Source: Armigeres subalbatus (taxonomy: Eukaryota; Arthropoda; Insecta; Diptera; Culicidae). Taken from it: a stretch of DNA of 64,000 nt. The notes beneath the pieces were generated by a model. It was not told the DNA's origin, ran no database searches, and was given only the letters and a program-made list of their open reading frames with translations. A program made the translations under genes and the position numbers. Below, piece after piece: positions 10,123-22,310 of the stretch (positions within the stretch are counted from its first letter, which is position 1; every line of letters begins with the position of its first letter). The stretch covers positions 36,214,120 to 36,278,119 of the forward strand of contig NC_085141.1 of NCBI RefSeq assembly GCF_024139115.2. The letters are read 5' to 3'.

Positions 10123-13082
10123 TTCAAGTTCCTTCGGGAATTCCTCCGGAAGTTCCTCCGGGAATTCCTCCGGGAATTCCTCCGGAAGTTCCTCCGGGAA
10201 TTCCTCCGGAAGTTCCTCCGGGAATTCCTCCGGAAGTTCCTCCGGGAATTCCTCCGGAAGTTCCTCCGGGAATTCCTCCGGAAGTTCCTCCGGGAATTCC
10301 TCCGGAAGTTCCTCCGAAATTCCTCCGGAAGTTCCTCCGGGAATTCCTCCGAAGTTCCTCCGAATTCCTCCGGAAGTTCCTCCGGGAATTCCTCCGGAAG
10401 TTCCTCCAAATTCCTCCGGAAGTTCCTCCGAATTCCTCCGGAAGTTCCTCCGAATTCCTCCGGAAGTTCCTCCGAATTCCTCCGGAAGTTCCTCGGGAAT
10501 TCCTCGGAAGTTCCTCCGAATTCCTCCGGAAGTTCCTCCGGGAATTCCTCCGGAAGTTCCTCCGAATTCCTCCGGAAGTTCCTCAGGAATTCCTCCGGAA
10601 GTTCCTCCGGGAATTCCTCCGGAAGTTCCTCCGGGAATTCCTCCGGAAGTTCCTCCGGGAATTCCTCCGGAAGTTCCTCCGGGAATTCCTCCGGAAGTTC
10701 CTCCGGGAATTCCTCCGGAAGTTCCTCCGGGAATTCCTCCGGAAGTTCCTCCGGGAATTCCTCCGGAAGTTTCTCCGGGAATTCCGTCGGAAGTTTCTCC
10801 GGAAATTCCTCCGAAAGTTTCTCCGGGAATTCCTCCGAAAGTTTCTCCGGGAATTCCTCCGAAAGTTCCTCCGGGAATTCCTCCGGAAGTTCCTCCGGGA
10901 ATTCCTCCGGGAGTTCCTCCGGAAGTTCCTCCGGGAATTCCTCCGGAAGTTCCTCCGGGAATTCCTCCGGAAGTTCCGCCGGGAATTCCTCCGGGAATTC
11001 CTCCGGGAATTCCTCCGCAAGTTCCTCCGGAAGTTCCTCCGGGAATTCCTCCGGAAGTTCCTCCGGGAATTCCTCCGGAAGTTCCTCCGGGAATTCCTCC
11101 GGAAGTTCCTCCGGGAATTCCTCCGGAAGTTCCTCCGGGAATTCCTCCGGAAGTTCCTCCGGGAATTCCTCCGGAAGTTCCTCCGGAAAATTCCTCCGGA
11201 AGTTCCTCCGGGAATTCCTCCGGAAGTTCCTCCGGGAATTCCTCCGGAAGTTCCTCCGGGAATTCCTCCGGAAGTTCCTCCGGGAATTCCTCCGGAAGTT
11301 CCTCCGGGAATTCCTCCGGAAGTTCCTCCGGAAGTTCCTTCGGGAGTTCCTCCGGAAGTTCCTCCGGGAATTCCTCCGGAAGTTCCTCCGGGAGTTCCTC
11401 CGGAAGTTCCTCCGGAAGTTCCTCCGGGAATTCCTCCGGAAGTGCATCCGGGAATTCCTCCGGAAGTTCCTCCGGGAATTCCTCCGGAAGTTCCTCCGGG
11501 AATTCCTCCGGAAGTTCCTCCGGGAATTCCTCCGGAAGTTCCTCCGGGAATTCCTCCGGAGGTTCCTTCGGGAATTCCTCCGGAAGTTCCTCCGGGAATT
11601 CCTCCGGAAGTTCCTCCGGGAATTCCTCCGGAAGTTCCTCCGAATTCCTCCGGAAGTTCCTCCGGAATTCCTCCGGAAGTTCCTCCGGGAATTCCTCCGA
11701 AGTTCCTCGGGAATTCCTCCGGGAATTCCTCCGGAAGTTCCTCCGAATTCCTCTGGAAGTTCCTCCAAGAATTCCTCCGGAAGTTCCTCGGGAATTCCTC
11801 CAGAAGTTCCTCCGGGAATTCCTCCGGAAGTTCCTCCGGAATTCCTCCGGAAGTTCCTCCGGAATTCCTCCGGAAGTTCCTCCGAATTCCTCCGAAGTTC
11901 CTCCGGGAATTCCTCCGGAAGTTCCTCCGGGAATTCCTCCGGAAGTTCCTCCGGAAGTTCCTCGGGAATTCCTCCGAAGTTCCTCCGGGAATTCCTCCGG
12001 AAGTTCCTCCGGGAATTCCTCCGGAAGTTCCTCCGGAATTCCTCCGGAAGTTCCTCCGGAATTCCTCCGGAAGTTCCTCCGAATTCCTCCGGAAGTTCCT
12101 CCGAATTCCTCCGGAAGTTCCTCCGGGAATTCCTCCGGAAGTTCCTCCGAATTCCTCCGAAGTTCCTCCGGGAATACATCCGGAAGTTCCTCCGGGAATT
12201 CCTCCGGAAGTTCCTCCGGGAATTCCTCCGGAAGTTCCTCCGGGAATTCCTCCGGAAGTTCCTCCGGGAATTCCTCCGGAAGTTTCTCCGGGAATTCCTC
12301 CGAAAGTTTCTCCGGGAATTCCTCCGAAAGTTTCTCCGGGAATTCCTCCGAAAGTTTCTCCGGGAATTCCTCCGGAAGTTCCTCCGGGAATTCCTCCGGA
12401 AGTTCCTCCGGGAATTCCTCCGGAAGTTCCTCCGGGAATTCATCCGGAAGTTCCTCCGGGAATTCCTCCGGAAGTTCCTCCGGGAATTCCTCCGGAAGTT
12501 CCTCCGGGAATTCCTCCGGAAGTTCCTCCGGGAATTCCTCCGGAAGTTCCTCCGGGAATTCCTCCGAAGTTCCTCCGAATTCCTCCGGAAGTTCCTCCGA
12601 ATTCCTCCGGAAGTTCCTCCGAGAATTCCTCCGGAAGTTCCTCCGGGAATTCCTCCGGAAGTTCCTCCGAATTCCTCCGAAGTTCCTCCGGGAATTCCTC
12701 CGGAAGTTCCTCCAATTCCTCCGGAAGTTCCTCCGGGAATTCCTCCGGAAGTTCCTCCGGGAATTCCTCCGGAAGTTCCTCCGAATTCCTCCGGAAGTTC
12801 CTCCGGGAATTCCTCGGAAGTTCCTCCGGGAATTCCTCCGGAAGTTCCTCCAAATTCCTCCGGAAGTTCCTCCGGGAATTCCTCCGGAAGTTCCTCCGGG
12901 AATTCCTCCGGAAGTTCCTCCGGGAATTCCTCCGGAAGTTCCTCCGGGAATTCCTCCGGAAGTTCCTCCGGGAATTCCTCCGGAAGTTCCTCCGGGAATT
13001 CCTCCGGAAGTTCCTCCGGAAGTTCCTCCGGGAATTCCTCCGGAAGGTCCTCCGGGAATTCCTCCGGAAGTTCATCCTGGGA
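10123..13082 (+). repeat. 24-bp satellite array (two 12-bp halves), about 120 copies
   Basis: Tandem GGGAATTCCTCC + GGAAGTTCCTCC, abutting the 23-bp array with no spacer. It reads as [16 protein letters not shown] or REFLRKFL in the three plus frames and is largely stop-free on both strands. Blocks with GAAAGTTTCTCC variants occur at about 10765-10870 and again at 12280-12365, suggesting higher-order duplication. Dense GAATTC sites. The same family lies in reverse orientation at 41671-45850. Confidence 0.95.
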
Positions 13083-13480
13083 TTCCATACAAAAATTTGA
13101 AATGATTCATACAAAAAGTGTGTCATAGGGGGAGAGGGGGTTGAAAATGGCCAATTTTTGCGTTACTTAACTAATGGATTTTCCCCTACAGGAATTCCTC
13201 GGGAAGCTGCTCCATGATTTTTTCCCGGAACTCCTTCAGGAATTACACAGGAAGTTTCTTCGGAATTTTCTCCAGGAAAACCTTTCAAAGTTCCTCGTCC
13301 GGAAGTCTCTTAAGTAATACTTTTGGATAATCCTGCAAGAATCCTTTTGGAGGCTCCTGAAGCATTTGCTCCAAATTCACTTTGAACATTTCACTGGAGT
13401 CCAGAAATTTCAAAGGAGCTATTACGAAATTTCTCCGTGAGCTCCTTAAGAAATCATTATTTCCTTTTTTTCCCATTCTT
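13083..13480 (+). repeat. Decayed fringe of the 12/24-bp satellite
   Basis: After a non-repeat gap (13083-13188) there are scattered diverged 12-mers such as GGAATTCCTCGG, GGAACTCCTTCA, GGAAGTTTCTTC and GGAATTTTCTCC, fading out by about 13480. This looks like an old, unhomogenised edge of the array. Confidence 0.6.
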
Positions 13481-14726
13481 TTAAAAAAATAATTCTTTCA
13501 AAGATAAAAAGATAAAAATAATGTTTAAGAAGAGCAACAAATTAAAAATTTTATTTTATTCATATTACCTGAGAAACGAAAGTGTCAGTAGAGCATCCAC
13601 TCCGCAGCTGTAGGGACGCCGTAAGAAGATTGCTGCAGGTGAAAACGGGCTCTCGTCAGGGACAGAGGTCATTCGAGTGTGTGGATTTTCTGATTATTTA
13701 TATAAGACGGTGCAAAGTTCCAAACGCACTGTGAATGCATACTTCGGTGAAGACTATGATACCTATCTTACCTCAGGTTAATAGCTTAAAATATTCTCTG
13801 TAATCTACTCTGATGGTCTCATATTTGGTCAGATTGTTAAATTGATTTTCTTTGATCATATTATAAGTAAATATTTGCGTGAAATATCTTAACTCTGTCC
13901 CTTCAAAGAAAATGTTAATTTGCGATAAACATCATTTGAAAACCACATCCCATTTCATTATTGTCATGCAGATTCCCCAAACAACTTCGCACAGCAAAGG
14001 ATAATAAAGTAAAATAAAGAATGTAGATGAATCGACATCCTTCGTGGAACTCGGATAGTTACTGTACAGTCAGTCCTTCATCATCGCATCGCAATGGTCC
14101 ATCGTGGTGCCGTCCAATAGTGCTGTTCCTATCAGTGATTCGTACAGTACATTTTTGCTGCTATTATCATGTCACATTGTTTGTACCAGACAGAATGTTG
14201 CACAACATTCTCTTGTGACAATTATAGTGTTGTGGACACATGCCATTCATGGCAATGAACGTATTACCCGCGAGTCGTTCGTATCATGTGACTATATTCA
14301 TGCCGCCTGTGAATGTATCGCTATCTATTATGATGGTAGTGCAAAATGAATGTTCTGAGCAGTCATAAAGGTATTATGCTTATAGAAAAAATAAATTAAT
14401 AAACAATTTGTTTCGTTTGGCTGCTTTGGGGCCGCACACTTATTACGTAAAGGCTTATGGCGGGTGGGGTAATAGCAAAAAATAATTTATAATGAAACAA
14501 TTTTTCATAGGGGAGGGGGTTCAAACCCCGGAGAATTCACTTTCGTACAGAGTGTATCGTCATTTTATATCCCGAGTTAGATATCTCAAACAATAAATCG
14601 TCAAACGATGAGACAATTCTTATATATTTAAAAGCTGTTGCTGCTCGTTTTTACAGGCTTAAAAATCATATAAATAATTATTTTTTTATTTCAAAATTTT
14701 GATTTTTATTGTTGAAAACCCAGCTT
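13481..14726. other. Non-coding, no gene recognised
   Basis: AT-rich. The short frames at 14027-14349 have no gene-like features. GGCCGCACACTTATTACG near 14430 resembles part of the 1.63-kb repeat near 61045, so some dispersed-repeat debris is present. Confidence 0.5.
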
Positions 14727-14938
14727 GGGGAAACTGGGGTAATATGCACCCTCGGGTCAAACAACCCATTTGCATTTTTGAATACATTTTCAGCAGTTTT
14801 TCCAGAGTATTTACTACAGCGTATGTAGTTTCTAACTAGCGATCCAGTAGTAAAAATTAATGAAAATATTCCTGGAACATCGCCGAATATGCCAAAAAGT
14901 CGTTTTGCCCCGGGGGTGCATAATACCCCAGTTACCCC
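14727..14938. mobile_element. Foldback MITE, 212 bp
   Basis: The left arm GGGGAAACTGGGGTAATATG with GCACCCTCGGG pairs with the right-end complement GGGGTAACTGGGGTATTATG with GCACCCCCGGG. There is no coding capacity. Confidence 0.75.
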
Positions 14939-15111
14939 TAATTCCACTAGCGGTGATGATGCCTTTGTCCAAACAATCGATGCATTCCAACTATAATTGC
15001 CTACCTTAAGGCGTTTACCGACGCTTGCTCTATACATAGATAAATGATTGAAACATTTGATGATCAAAGTTACCCCAAATTGAAGAGTCAAAAAACTCCA
15101 TAAAACCCAGA

Positions 15112-15465
15112 TTAATCCACCTAGCGGTGATGGTGCCTTTCTCGTGCATTATAAAAATAGTATTTTGCCCAGAACTCTTGAGCCCATAGTCCGATCTGGA
15201 CAATTTTCAATAGGAAACAATGCGAAATTATTCTGCGTCGAATGCAACTTATGGCGAGTAAATCGGTTAACGATAAGTACCTGAAAAATGAGTGACATTT
15301 TTTTGGGTGGGTGCGCACAGACACACACACAGACACCACCTCAATTCGTCGAGCTGAGTCGATCGGTATATAACACTATGGGTCTCCGGACCTTCTATAA
15401 AAAGTTTGTTTTTGGAGCGATCATATAGCCTTTACGCATACTTAGTATACTAGAAAGGCAAAAAT
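15112..15465 (+). mobile_element. SINE-like mosquito repeat, copy without tRNA head
   Basis: It begins with ATTAATCCACCTAGCGGTGA and TGCCTTTCTCG, has a body shared with 38610-38946 (TTTTCAATAG..AAACAATG, TGCAACTTATGGCGAG), a CA microsatellite, GTCGAGCTGAGTCGATCGG, and ends in a hairpin and GAAAGGCAAAAA. Short fragments of the same left part lie at 14940-14972 and 32477-32525. Confidence 0.7.
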
Positions 15466-15577
15466 ATTTTTAAATCAAGTTTAAAATTATCGAATAATCA
15501 AGATCAATTACCTAATACGTTATACATGTAGCAGTACTCGTTTTTAAAATATGAGAAAAGCCACTTACGGAGAAAAT

Positions 15578-15731
15578 CTCGCTTAACTTTTCAAAAGGAC
15601 CTAAGTAACATTTTTTTCATGAATTAATTTAATACTGCAATCAATAGATTTCATGTTGTTCTGTTGATTGCGCTATTCAAATTAATTCATGAAAAAAATG
15701 TTACTTAGGTCCTTTTGAAAAGTTTAGCGAG
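15578..15731. mobile_element. Foldback MITE family A, copy 1 (154 bp)
   Basis: Near-perfect terminal arms of about 50 bp, CTCGCTTAACTTTTCAAAAG to CTTTTGAAAAGTTTAGCGAG, around a short centre containing CATGTTGTTCTGTTGATTG. A second copy lies at 20049-20203. Confidence 0.88.
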
Positions 15732-18474
15732 AAATTATCAATGTTCCTCCGGATCACGGCACTATAGATCGTGGTAACGGAATGATTGATAGAAGCATAA
15801 TTCGTAACCTGATTTCAGTTCAGGATAGCGATTTGTTTATTGATAATATGGTAGTCACATATGCTGAAGTCGTAGTCAACGCTAGATGTTAGCTTAGATT
15901 TTTTAATGTGAGAACGATCGTCGTCAGCACAAACAGCATACTTTTTGAAAAAATATCAGCATAAACACTTTCAAGGACACATGTTGGGGTCATATTTCTT
16001 GGATTGTTTTTTCAAATGGTCCTAATTGATTTTGAAAAAGATGTACGCCGAAAAAAGCTACAAAATCAATATCGATAATTCGTGAACGTGAATTTTAAAA
16101 TAAATGTAAGAAACGGTTCAACGAAATCGATTTCTAGTGGTTTTTTCCTCGCGTGAAAGAAAGAAACACTTTGTATAAATAACGTAAACCGTTCATCTTT
16201 CTTAAATCTTTTACTTGCTGTGCATATGCAAATCGAGTTTTCATAATATTGTAGTTATTGTTCATTTCGGGTGACCAATACCCGGAAAATAGGAAATTAA
16301 ACTTATAAATCCCAAAATCCGCGTAAAGAAAGCACAAAAAGCGAGCTCAGCGTATAATTAACTGTATTATGTTCAAATATTTAGCTCTATTGGTGATGCA
16401 TTCATCACCTTCAAAATTATATTACATTCGTTTCATTTGTGACACATATTATGTCGCATAGAAAAATGTCACGGTAGCTCATGACTTTTTTTTCTGTCAT
16501 GCTACAATAATTTGTGTTACATGACCGTCATACATGCAACACGTGACCATCAACCGATTTACAGTTCAAGACAGTACATTTTAATCCACTGGTTCCTATC
16601 ATGCTTCCGCTTGCAAGCATTTTTTTTTTGTTTCGTTAAAAATATGCAAACAACGCTAGCTCTGTGAACATCGCAAACGAACTATAGGATAATAGCGGTG
16701 TATCAGTTATCAGAGGCTGCCCGTCCTCTTCCGGAAATGGAACCACAAAAGGGTAGCAGAATATTTTTTCATGATAAAATCGGGAATAAAAGAGCGATTT
16801 ATTATCTCATTTATCACTTATTTTTACTATTGATACATTTACATTTTAATTGCTTTTTGAAATAAACCAGGCCTGAAATGCTGATTTCTTCGTTTCAATT
16901 TTCCGAATTTTTCACGGAAATTTCCTATTTCCTTATGGAGCGTTACTTTTTTATCAACAGTTACTTTATAGAAGAGGAATCGGGCCTGTGAATGCGTTGA
17001 TGATGTTGATGATGATCATCATCATCACGACGAGATGGTAAAGAAGGGTTTGGTTTGGGGCACAGACGCTTTGGAAGCGTTGATGCTTTGGAATCTCTCG
17101 GTAATGACCGTGAAGAATGTGACCGGCAATCTGGTCCTTTGGCCGACACTTTAATGGGATTTTCTTTTGCAGCTCTAGTTTTTCGCTCGTTTCCATATTT
17201 GGGATACGTAGTTTGTGATGCATGAAATTTATCATCATAGCTCAAAATGTCAGATAGAAAAATTAATGATTCAACCTTCATACATTGGCAGGAGCATTTA
17301 TTTCGTTGTAGTTGCTTATGTAGGGAAAAGGGAGGTAGTCAGCCTTATCTAAGCAGATGCTGCTAGGAGAAAAGTTTCAATTTAAGGTTTCAACGGGATG
17401 TATACCTCATGGAATCCCGGGCAACACACACACACATAAATTATTCCGCCGATATCAGCATCTCGAGATTCTAACAGCCTAGGTTTTTTTTCACCAAAAT
17501 TTGCCAAAACTTTTTCCGAAATTATAAAAAAAAATTACCAAAATTCAGCATGATTTTTTTTATTATCTAGAACTAGGTAACGATTTACAATGAAATCTCG
17601 GTAAAATTTTTTGACGAGGCTCGTCGAGATCGCAACCAAATAGCACGTTGCGTTGTAGACAGGGAACATAGTACTTCCAAGACTGATGTAGTGGGAATCG
17701 AATTACTTCGGTAAACATGACTGAGTACCGAAAAGTCGTCACACCGCGCAGGCGAGCCCCATATGACATCTTCCTCTATTTTCTGTCAGCGGCAAAAACA
17801 CACACAAGCTACACCTGACAAAGCCACACCATTCAACACTCGCAAAAGCAACTTGTTGATTACAATCATCATTGGCAGAGCAAATCACGAATAGACTGGT
17901 TTTTGCCATCCGAGCAACGATACTTTCTAGCCGGTGTCATTTTACGCTTGCCACAGGAAGCAAAACCCAGCGCCAGATAGTCAAAAAGTACCGCCAATGC
18001 GAAGTGGTTTTGTAAGGGTATGCGATAACACACTTTTTCCTAACGAAACGAAACGAAACGAAATTTAAAATGTCTATGTTGATTCGGATCGAAACGAAAC
18101 GAAATATAGATTTACTTTCGAGACTTTCGAGATTTCGTATCAAGGTTCATTAATTTCGAAATTTTTCGAAACGAAACGAAATATTAATTTTTTTTTCCGC
18201 GGAATTTTTATTAAAATGATTTTACATTATGTACGCAACGAATTATTGGCAGTGACTGATTTTCTACCCGTCGCTGTCACATACAGGGATATGACAGACA
18301 GGTATTTGTGTGATGGGTATCTGTATGAGTTTTCAGCCGCCTGCAATCGACACCTGTTCGCCTTTTTCAGTCTGAGTAACTTTTCATGAAATTAGATTAT
18401 TTTCCCCTTCAATCCAATGAATTATTGGCAGTGGCTGATTTTCTACTCGCCGCTACCACATCCAGGCGCTATAG
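15732..18474. other. Non-coding with simple-sequence patches
   Basis: No supported gene. It contains a GAT/ATC-rich patch (about 16998-17035), a CA run near 17427, and a CGAAA-rich patch at 18040-18182. The minus-strand ORFs at 16961-17281 have no recognised domain and no convincing splice sites. Confidence 0.5.
18040..18182 (+). repeat. CGAAA-rich repeat fragment
   Basis: Runs of ACGAAACGAAACGAAA and CGAAACGAAACGAAAT, resembling the dispersed repeat copies at 23500-23790 and 24720-24900. Confidence 0.5.
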
Positions 18475-18745
18475 TATATGCGTAAAATAGCCAGCAGGAG
18501 TTATCCGCCAGAAATTTGTATGGCGAAAGACATCTAATGCGGATTTTCTCAAAATTAGGAACTTTTCATGAAAAACTATTTGGTACCGGTTATGTAGGAA
18601 GGTGTCCGCTACTACGCCTACCAAATATTTTTTCGATGAAGGTGCTTAATTTTGAGAAATCGAACCTTAGATGCCTTTCGTCATACTGATTTTAGAAAGT
18701 TAACTCCTAGTGTGCCGCTGTAAGCACGCTCAAAGCAGGCGATTC
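18475..18745. mobile_element. Dispersed foldback repeat B, copy 1
   Basis: Contains GTATGGCGAAAGACATCTAA (about 18518-18537) and its imperfect complement TTAGATGCCTTTCGTCATAC (about 18667-18686), plus CTAGTGTGCCGCTGTAAGCA at the right. A shorter relative is at 19012-19195. Confidence 0.65.
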
Positions 18746-19011
18746 ATTATTGCTGCACCAGACATTCGTGAAAGTGACAAAGTGATCGCCAAATCCTACA
18801 AAACACAAATATATAATAAGAAATTTCCTGAAAATCAAGAAATTGTTTAAACTCGTTTTTGTAGGTGGATAATTTTCTTCCTCTGAGATGAATAAATAAA
18901 CAAGTTGAAAATTGTTGCCTAGATACGAAAGCGTCGAACACAGCTCGGCGTCGGAAGCAGTTACTGTCAGAAAAAAATATTACAGCTGCCATTATGGCGA
19001 TCGTGGAAAGC

Positions 19012-19195
19012 TGGATATGCGCAAAATAGCCAGCATGAGTAAACCGCCAGAAATTTGTATGGCGAAAGACATCTAACGCGGGTTTTCTCAAAATTAGAGA
19101 CTTTTCATGACAAACTATAAGCCATACTGATTTCAGAGAGTTAACTCTTAGTGTGCCGCTGTAAGCACGCTCAAAGTGGGTGATTCATTCTGATT
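19012..19195. mobile_element. Dispersed repeat B, copy 2 (internally deleted)
   Basis: Shares GCGCAAAATAGCCAGCA.., GTATGGCGAAAGACATCTAA and the GTGTGCCGCTGTAAGCACGC end with 18475-18745, but lacks the middle (GGTACCGG..GAGAAATCG). Confidence 0.65.
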
Positions 19196-19235
19196 TCATT
19201 TTCGAAGTCAAATAACAGTTTTGCGACCAATAGAG

Positions 19236-19458
19236 TTATATTATCAATTCAGTGCAAATCCGAATTATAGCCGCTAATGAAGTTGGATTTTTCTCCTAAT
19301 TCATACGTTAAACCTAATTTCGGAAGTGGTGCGCTGTTTTCATTTGGTGATGTGCTATACAGCGCACCACTTCCGAAATTAGGTTTAACGTATGGATTGT
19401 GAGAAAAATCCAATTTTGATAGCGGCTATAATTCGGTTTTCTACTGAATTTATAATAA
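19236..19458. mobile_element. Palindromic foldback element, about 223 bp
   Basis: Long arms of about 95 bp (TTATCAATTCAGT.., ATTATAGCCGCTA.., GGAAGTGGTGCGCTG) are mirrored on the right (CAGCGCACCACTTCC.., TAGCGGCTATAATTCGG.., ACTGAATTTATAATA). Only about 25 bp separate the arms. Confidence 0.85.
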
Positions 19459-20048
19459 TAACGGAAGAGGCAGTCTGTGATAAATCGCCGCATGTGATAA
19501 ATCAGCGACAAGGCAATTCCCCAGCTTTCAAAGGAATTCATCGTGGAGCGTGTGTTTCCGAATCTGATCAATTTTATATTAGTAAGTATGTAAAATATAA
19601 ATATTGTGGGATTTTTCATACACGGACTCAAATTTCGTTTAAAACCTTAGTTCACTTAAGAATTATGTAATATTGTCTTGTCAGCGTGGTTTTATAGTAT
19701 TGAGCTAAGTCAAATTAGAAAATGAATGCTTAGGTTTATTTTTGCCTTTCTCGTATCCCAAGTAACATTTTAAGTTTTATTCCTCTCTTGGAATGGTTTT
19801 CAAGATCAAATTATAATAACTCACAATAAAACCCACGACCACACGACAACCTTCTGATGACTACTATAAGAGTAAGATATGACCAAGTGGCTCACCCTTG
19901 ATAACCACTATACACGTATTTTAACAGTATTTTGAAACCCTTTTCAAGCCACCCGCAAAAAAGGGAATTTGGCTGCGGCAGTTGTCAAAAAAGTTGCTTT
20001 GAAAAAGAGAAAAAAAATCATCACAGAATAATAAAAACAAAATGGATG

Positions 20049-20203
20049 CTCGCTTAACTTTTCAAAAGGACCTAAGTAACATTTTTCTCATGAATTAATT
20101 TGAGTACTGCAATCAAAAGCTTTCATGTTGTTCTGTTGATTGCGCTATTCAAATTAATTAATGAAAAAAATGTTACTTAGGTCCTTTTGAAAAGTTAAGC
20201 GAG
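20049..20203. mobile_element. Foldback MITE family A, copy 2 (155 bp)
   Basis: The same arms and centre as 15578-15731, with a few substitutions. It lies inside the TIR element 19757-21177. Confidence 0.88.
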
Positions 20204-20369
20204 GATTGTACCTAGATGAAAATGAAAACAACAAAATATATTTGCCAAGGTTTTTTCTTCGGTATATATTTATTGAAATGAGCTGCGCGTTCAGTTTTAT
20301 TGTGAAACCTAGTGAAAAAATGAGATTGAGTACTAGGCGCCGACAAAATTATGTAGTTCTGGGCAATAC

Positions 20370-20656
20370 TTCTTCTTCTTATTGGCATTACATCCCCACA
20401 CTGGGACAGAGCCGCCTCGCAGCTTAGTGTTCATTAAGCACTTCCACAGTTATTAACTGCGAGGTTTCTAAGCCAGGTTACCATTTTTGCATTCGTATAT
20501 CATGAGGCTAACACGATGATACTTTTATGCCCAGGGAAGTCGAGACAATTTCCAATCCGAAAATTGTCTAGACCGGCACTGGGAATCGAACCCAGCCACC
20601 CTCAGCATGGTCTTGCTTTGTAGCTGCGCGTCTTACCGCACGGCTAAGGAGGGCCC
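20370..20656 (-). mobile_element. Feilai-type tRNA-derived SINE
   Basis: Read on the minus strand it begins GGGCCCTCCTTAGCCGTGCG, with a tRNA-like head containing a B box (GGGTTCGATTCCCAGTGCC), then GTCTAGACAATTTTCGGAT, and ends GATGTAATGCCAATAAG with an AAG-rich tail. It is flanked by perfect 11-bp duplications, CTGGGCAATAC, at 20359-20369 and 20657-20667. The family is known from Aedes aegypti; here I recognise it from memory of its consensus. It would be transcribed by RNA polymerase III and mobilised by a LINE reverse transcriptase. Confidence 0.88.
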
Positions 20657-21177
20657 CTGGGCAATACACTGGACATAATTATAACATCGATATTCTAAAT
20701 ATCCAGTTATTCCATTGATTTTCCTCACCAATATATTTGCAATTCTAACCACTTGCCTAAAAAGTTCTTTATGCGGCGTAAATATTGTCTAGAAGTGAAT
20801 TTCAGTAATGAATTTCACTGATTTGAAAATGCTTTTCTATTTTCAATATGGCCATCATGCATATCGAACAGAAAAATGTTGCTCTCGACGAACACCGTAA
20901 TAAACTCTTTGCAATGCAAATATTATTATTGTGGTTATTCATCCGACCACATTACGGCCAAAAATTTAGGCTTTGATCGAGCTTTGAAAATATGACTTAT
21001 TACACTCTCAGTTATAACCGTAAAGCTGCCCATAAGATCAATCAGCATTTGACGTTTGAAGCCTTTTCAGCAGATTTATGAGAGGTTTATTGATAGCAAT
21101 AAGAACGCTGCTATAAATGCTGTTATAAATCCGCTATAATTGAATAAATCTAACGAGCATTGAAATTGTTACTTGGG

Positions 21178-22106
21178 ATACTAAGTATACGTAATTTTTA
21201 TTTAGGGATACATACTTAATTATGTATCCACATCTGCCAGGCGTATACGCAGATAGAGAACTGATGTTACTAGACCACCATTTGAAAAGAGCGTAACAGC
21301 CAAAACTTATTCCTTCTTATTCGTCCACATATATATAACATACTTTTGATCATTAGAAGAATCCTGTGCACCTTTATAAAATTCATAAAGATGTGTATTT
21401 CAGATTGGATTTCACAGACCCATAGTCTTATATATAATCAGCTCGACGAAGTGAGATATTGCCTGTGTGTCCTTGGCATATGAGAACAACAGTTATGGTC
21501 AGTATGAGCTGTAAGCTTTCAGCTTTCAGCAATTTTAATGTTCTTTCAACCCGTTCATGATTTTTTTTTTGCAAATTCCATGCAAAGATCTAGAAATGCC
21601 CACAAATCAGCAATGTTCCTTACGTTTTGTGCAAATAGTCAAAGCAGAGCTTAGCTTGATTAACTGTACACATCGTAGTTGCCAATCATGATTGGCCGAG
21701 AAACAGCAAATAAGCACAGCTCACCAATTAAATAATATTCTTGGGAAATGAAATTAAATTATCAATTTAATGAATTAAAAAGTTTTTATTATTGTATACT
21801 TGCTACAGAGTTTTCAATTCATGACCAATACCTAACGATGCTTCTTACTGTCAATTTAGGATTAGGAGCGGAAAAATAGTTTAACACTCATTGTTATAAG
21901 AGACCGAGGAATGCTCTGCATCTCCGTGAGCGCTACGGGAAAGGAATCGTTGGTTAGTTAAGAAGGTAATTCATGTGAAGCCCCTTGGTAAGCGACTAAA
22001 TATTTATTGTTTACGAAGTTATTTTGAAAACAAGAAGACGAAAACTGTGTTTCAAATCAATCTAACGCAAAATCAATGTGCTTCGTTTAATAAGCTTTTA
22101 CAACAC
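21178..22106. other. Non-coding with probable repeat debris
   Basis: No gene seen. 21178-21200 is the right-hand remainder of the SINE-like hairpin interrupted by the TIR element. GAGCTTAGCTTGATTAACTG (about 21646-21665) looks like a dispersed mosquito repeat, but I cannot name it. Confidence 0.45.
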
Positions 22107-22310
22107 TACACGTAAAAAAAAGCGTTCCCGAATTCGTGAACCAGCCAAAATACACCGTGATTAAATTCATGGATTCGGGAACACCAATCACGTTTTCCAG
22201 AACGTTCCAGAAAACGGTGCTTTATTCCCGAATCCGTGACTGTTGTTCACGAAAAAATACACCGTGAACTCGTTAGTTCACGAATTCATGAACGCTTTTT
22301 TTTGCGTGTA
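22107..22310. mobile_element. MITE, 204 bp, TACACG(T/C)AAAAAAAAGCGTTC ends
   Basis: Terminal arms of 21 bp with one mismatch, TACACG at both ends, and repeated internal GAATTCGTGAAC / GTTCACGAATTC motifs. The outermost TA could be the target duplication. Confidence 0.8.

Larger units (their letters stand above)
19757..21177. mobile_element. TIR element family C, copy 1, with 2-bp AT target duplication
   Basis: Ends CCCAAGTAACATTTTAAG and, as complement of the right end, CCCAAGTAACAATTTCAATG. AT flanks both ends (19755-19756 and 21178-21179). Removing the element and one AT restores CTCGTATACTAAGTATAC, the 3' hairpin of the SINE-like repeat seen at 15430-15465 and 38910-38940. No transposase is seen; non-autonomous. 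It carries two nested insertions, 20049-20203 and 20370-20656. Confidence 0.8.

Noticed and set aside
7414..13128. Open frames of 1,904, 1,714, 1,050 and 552 codons across both satellites
   Set aside because: They consist wholly of 23-bp or 24-bp satellite translated in rotating frames on both strands; they are stop-free by composition and contain no domain.
16961..17281. Minus-strand frames of 106 and 90 codons
   Set aside because: No domain, no strong splice sites, and the His/Asp-rich end is a GAT/ATC simple repeat. Left unassigned.
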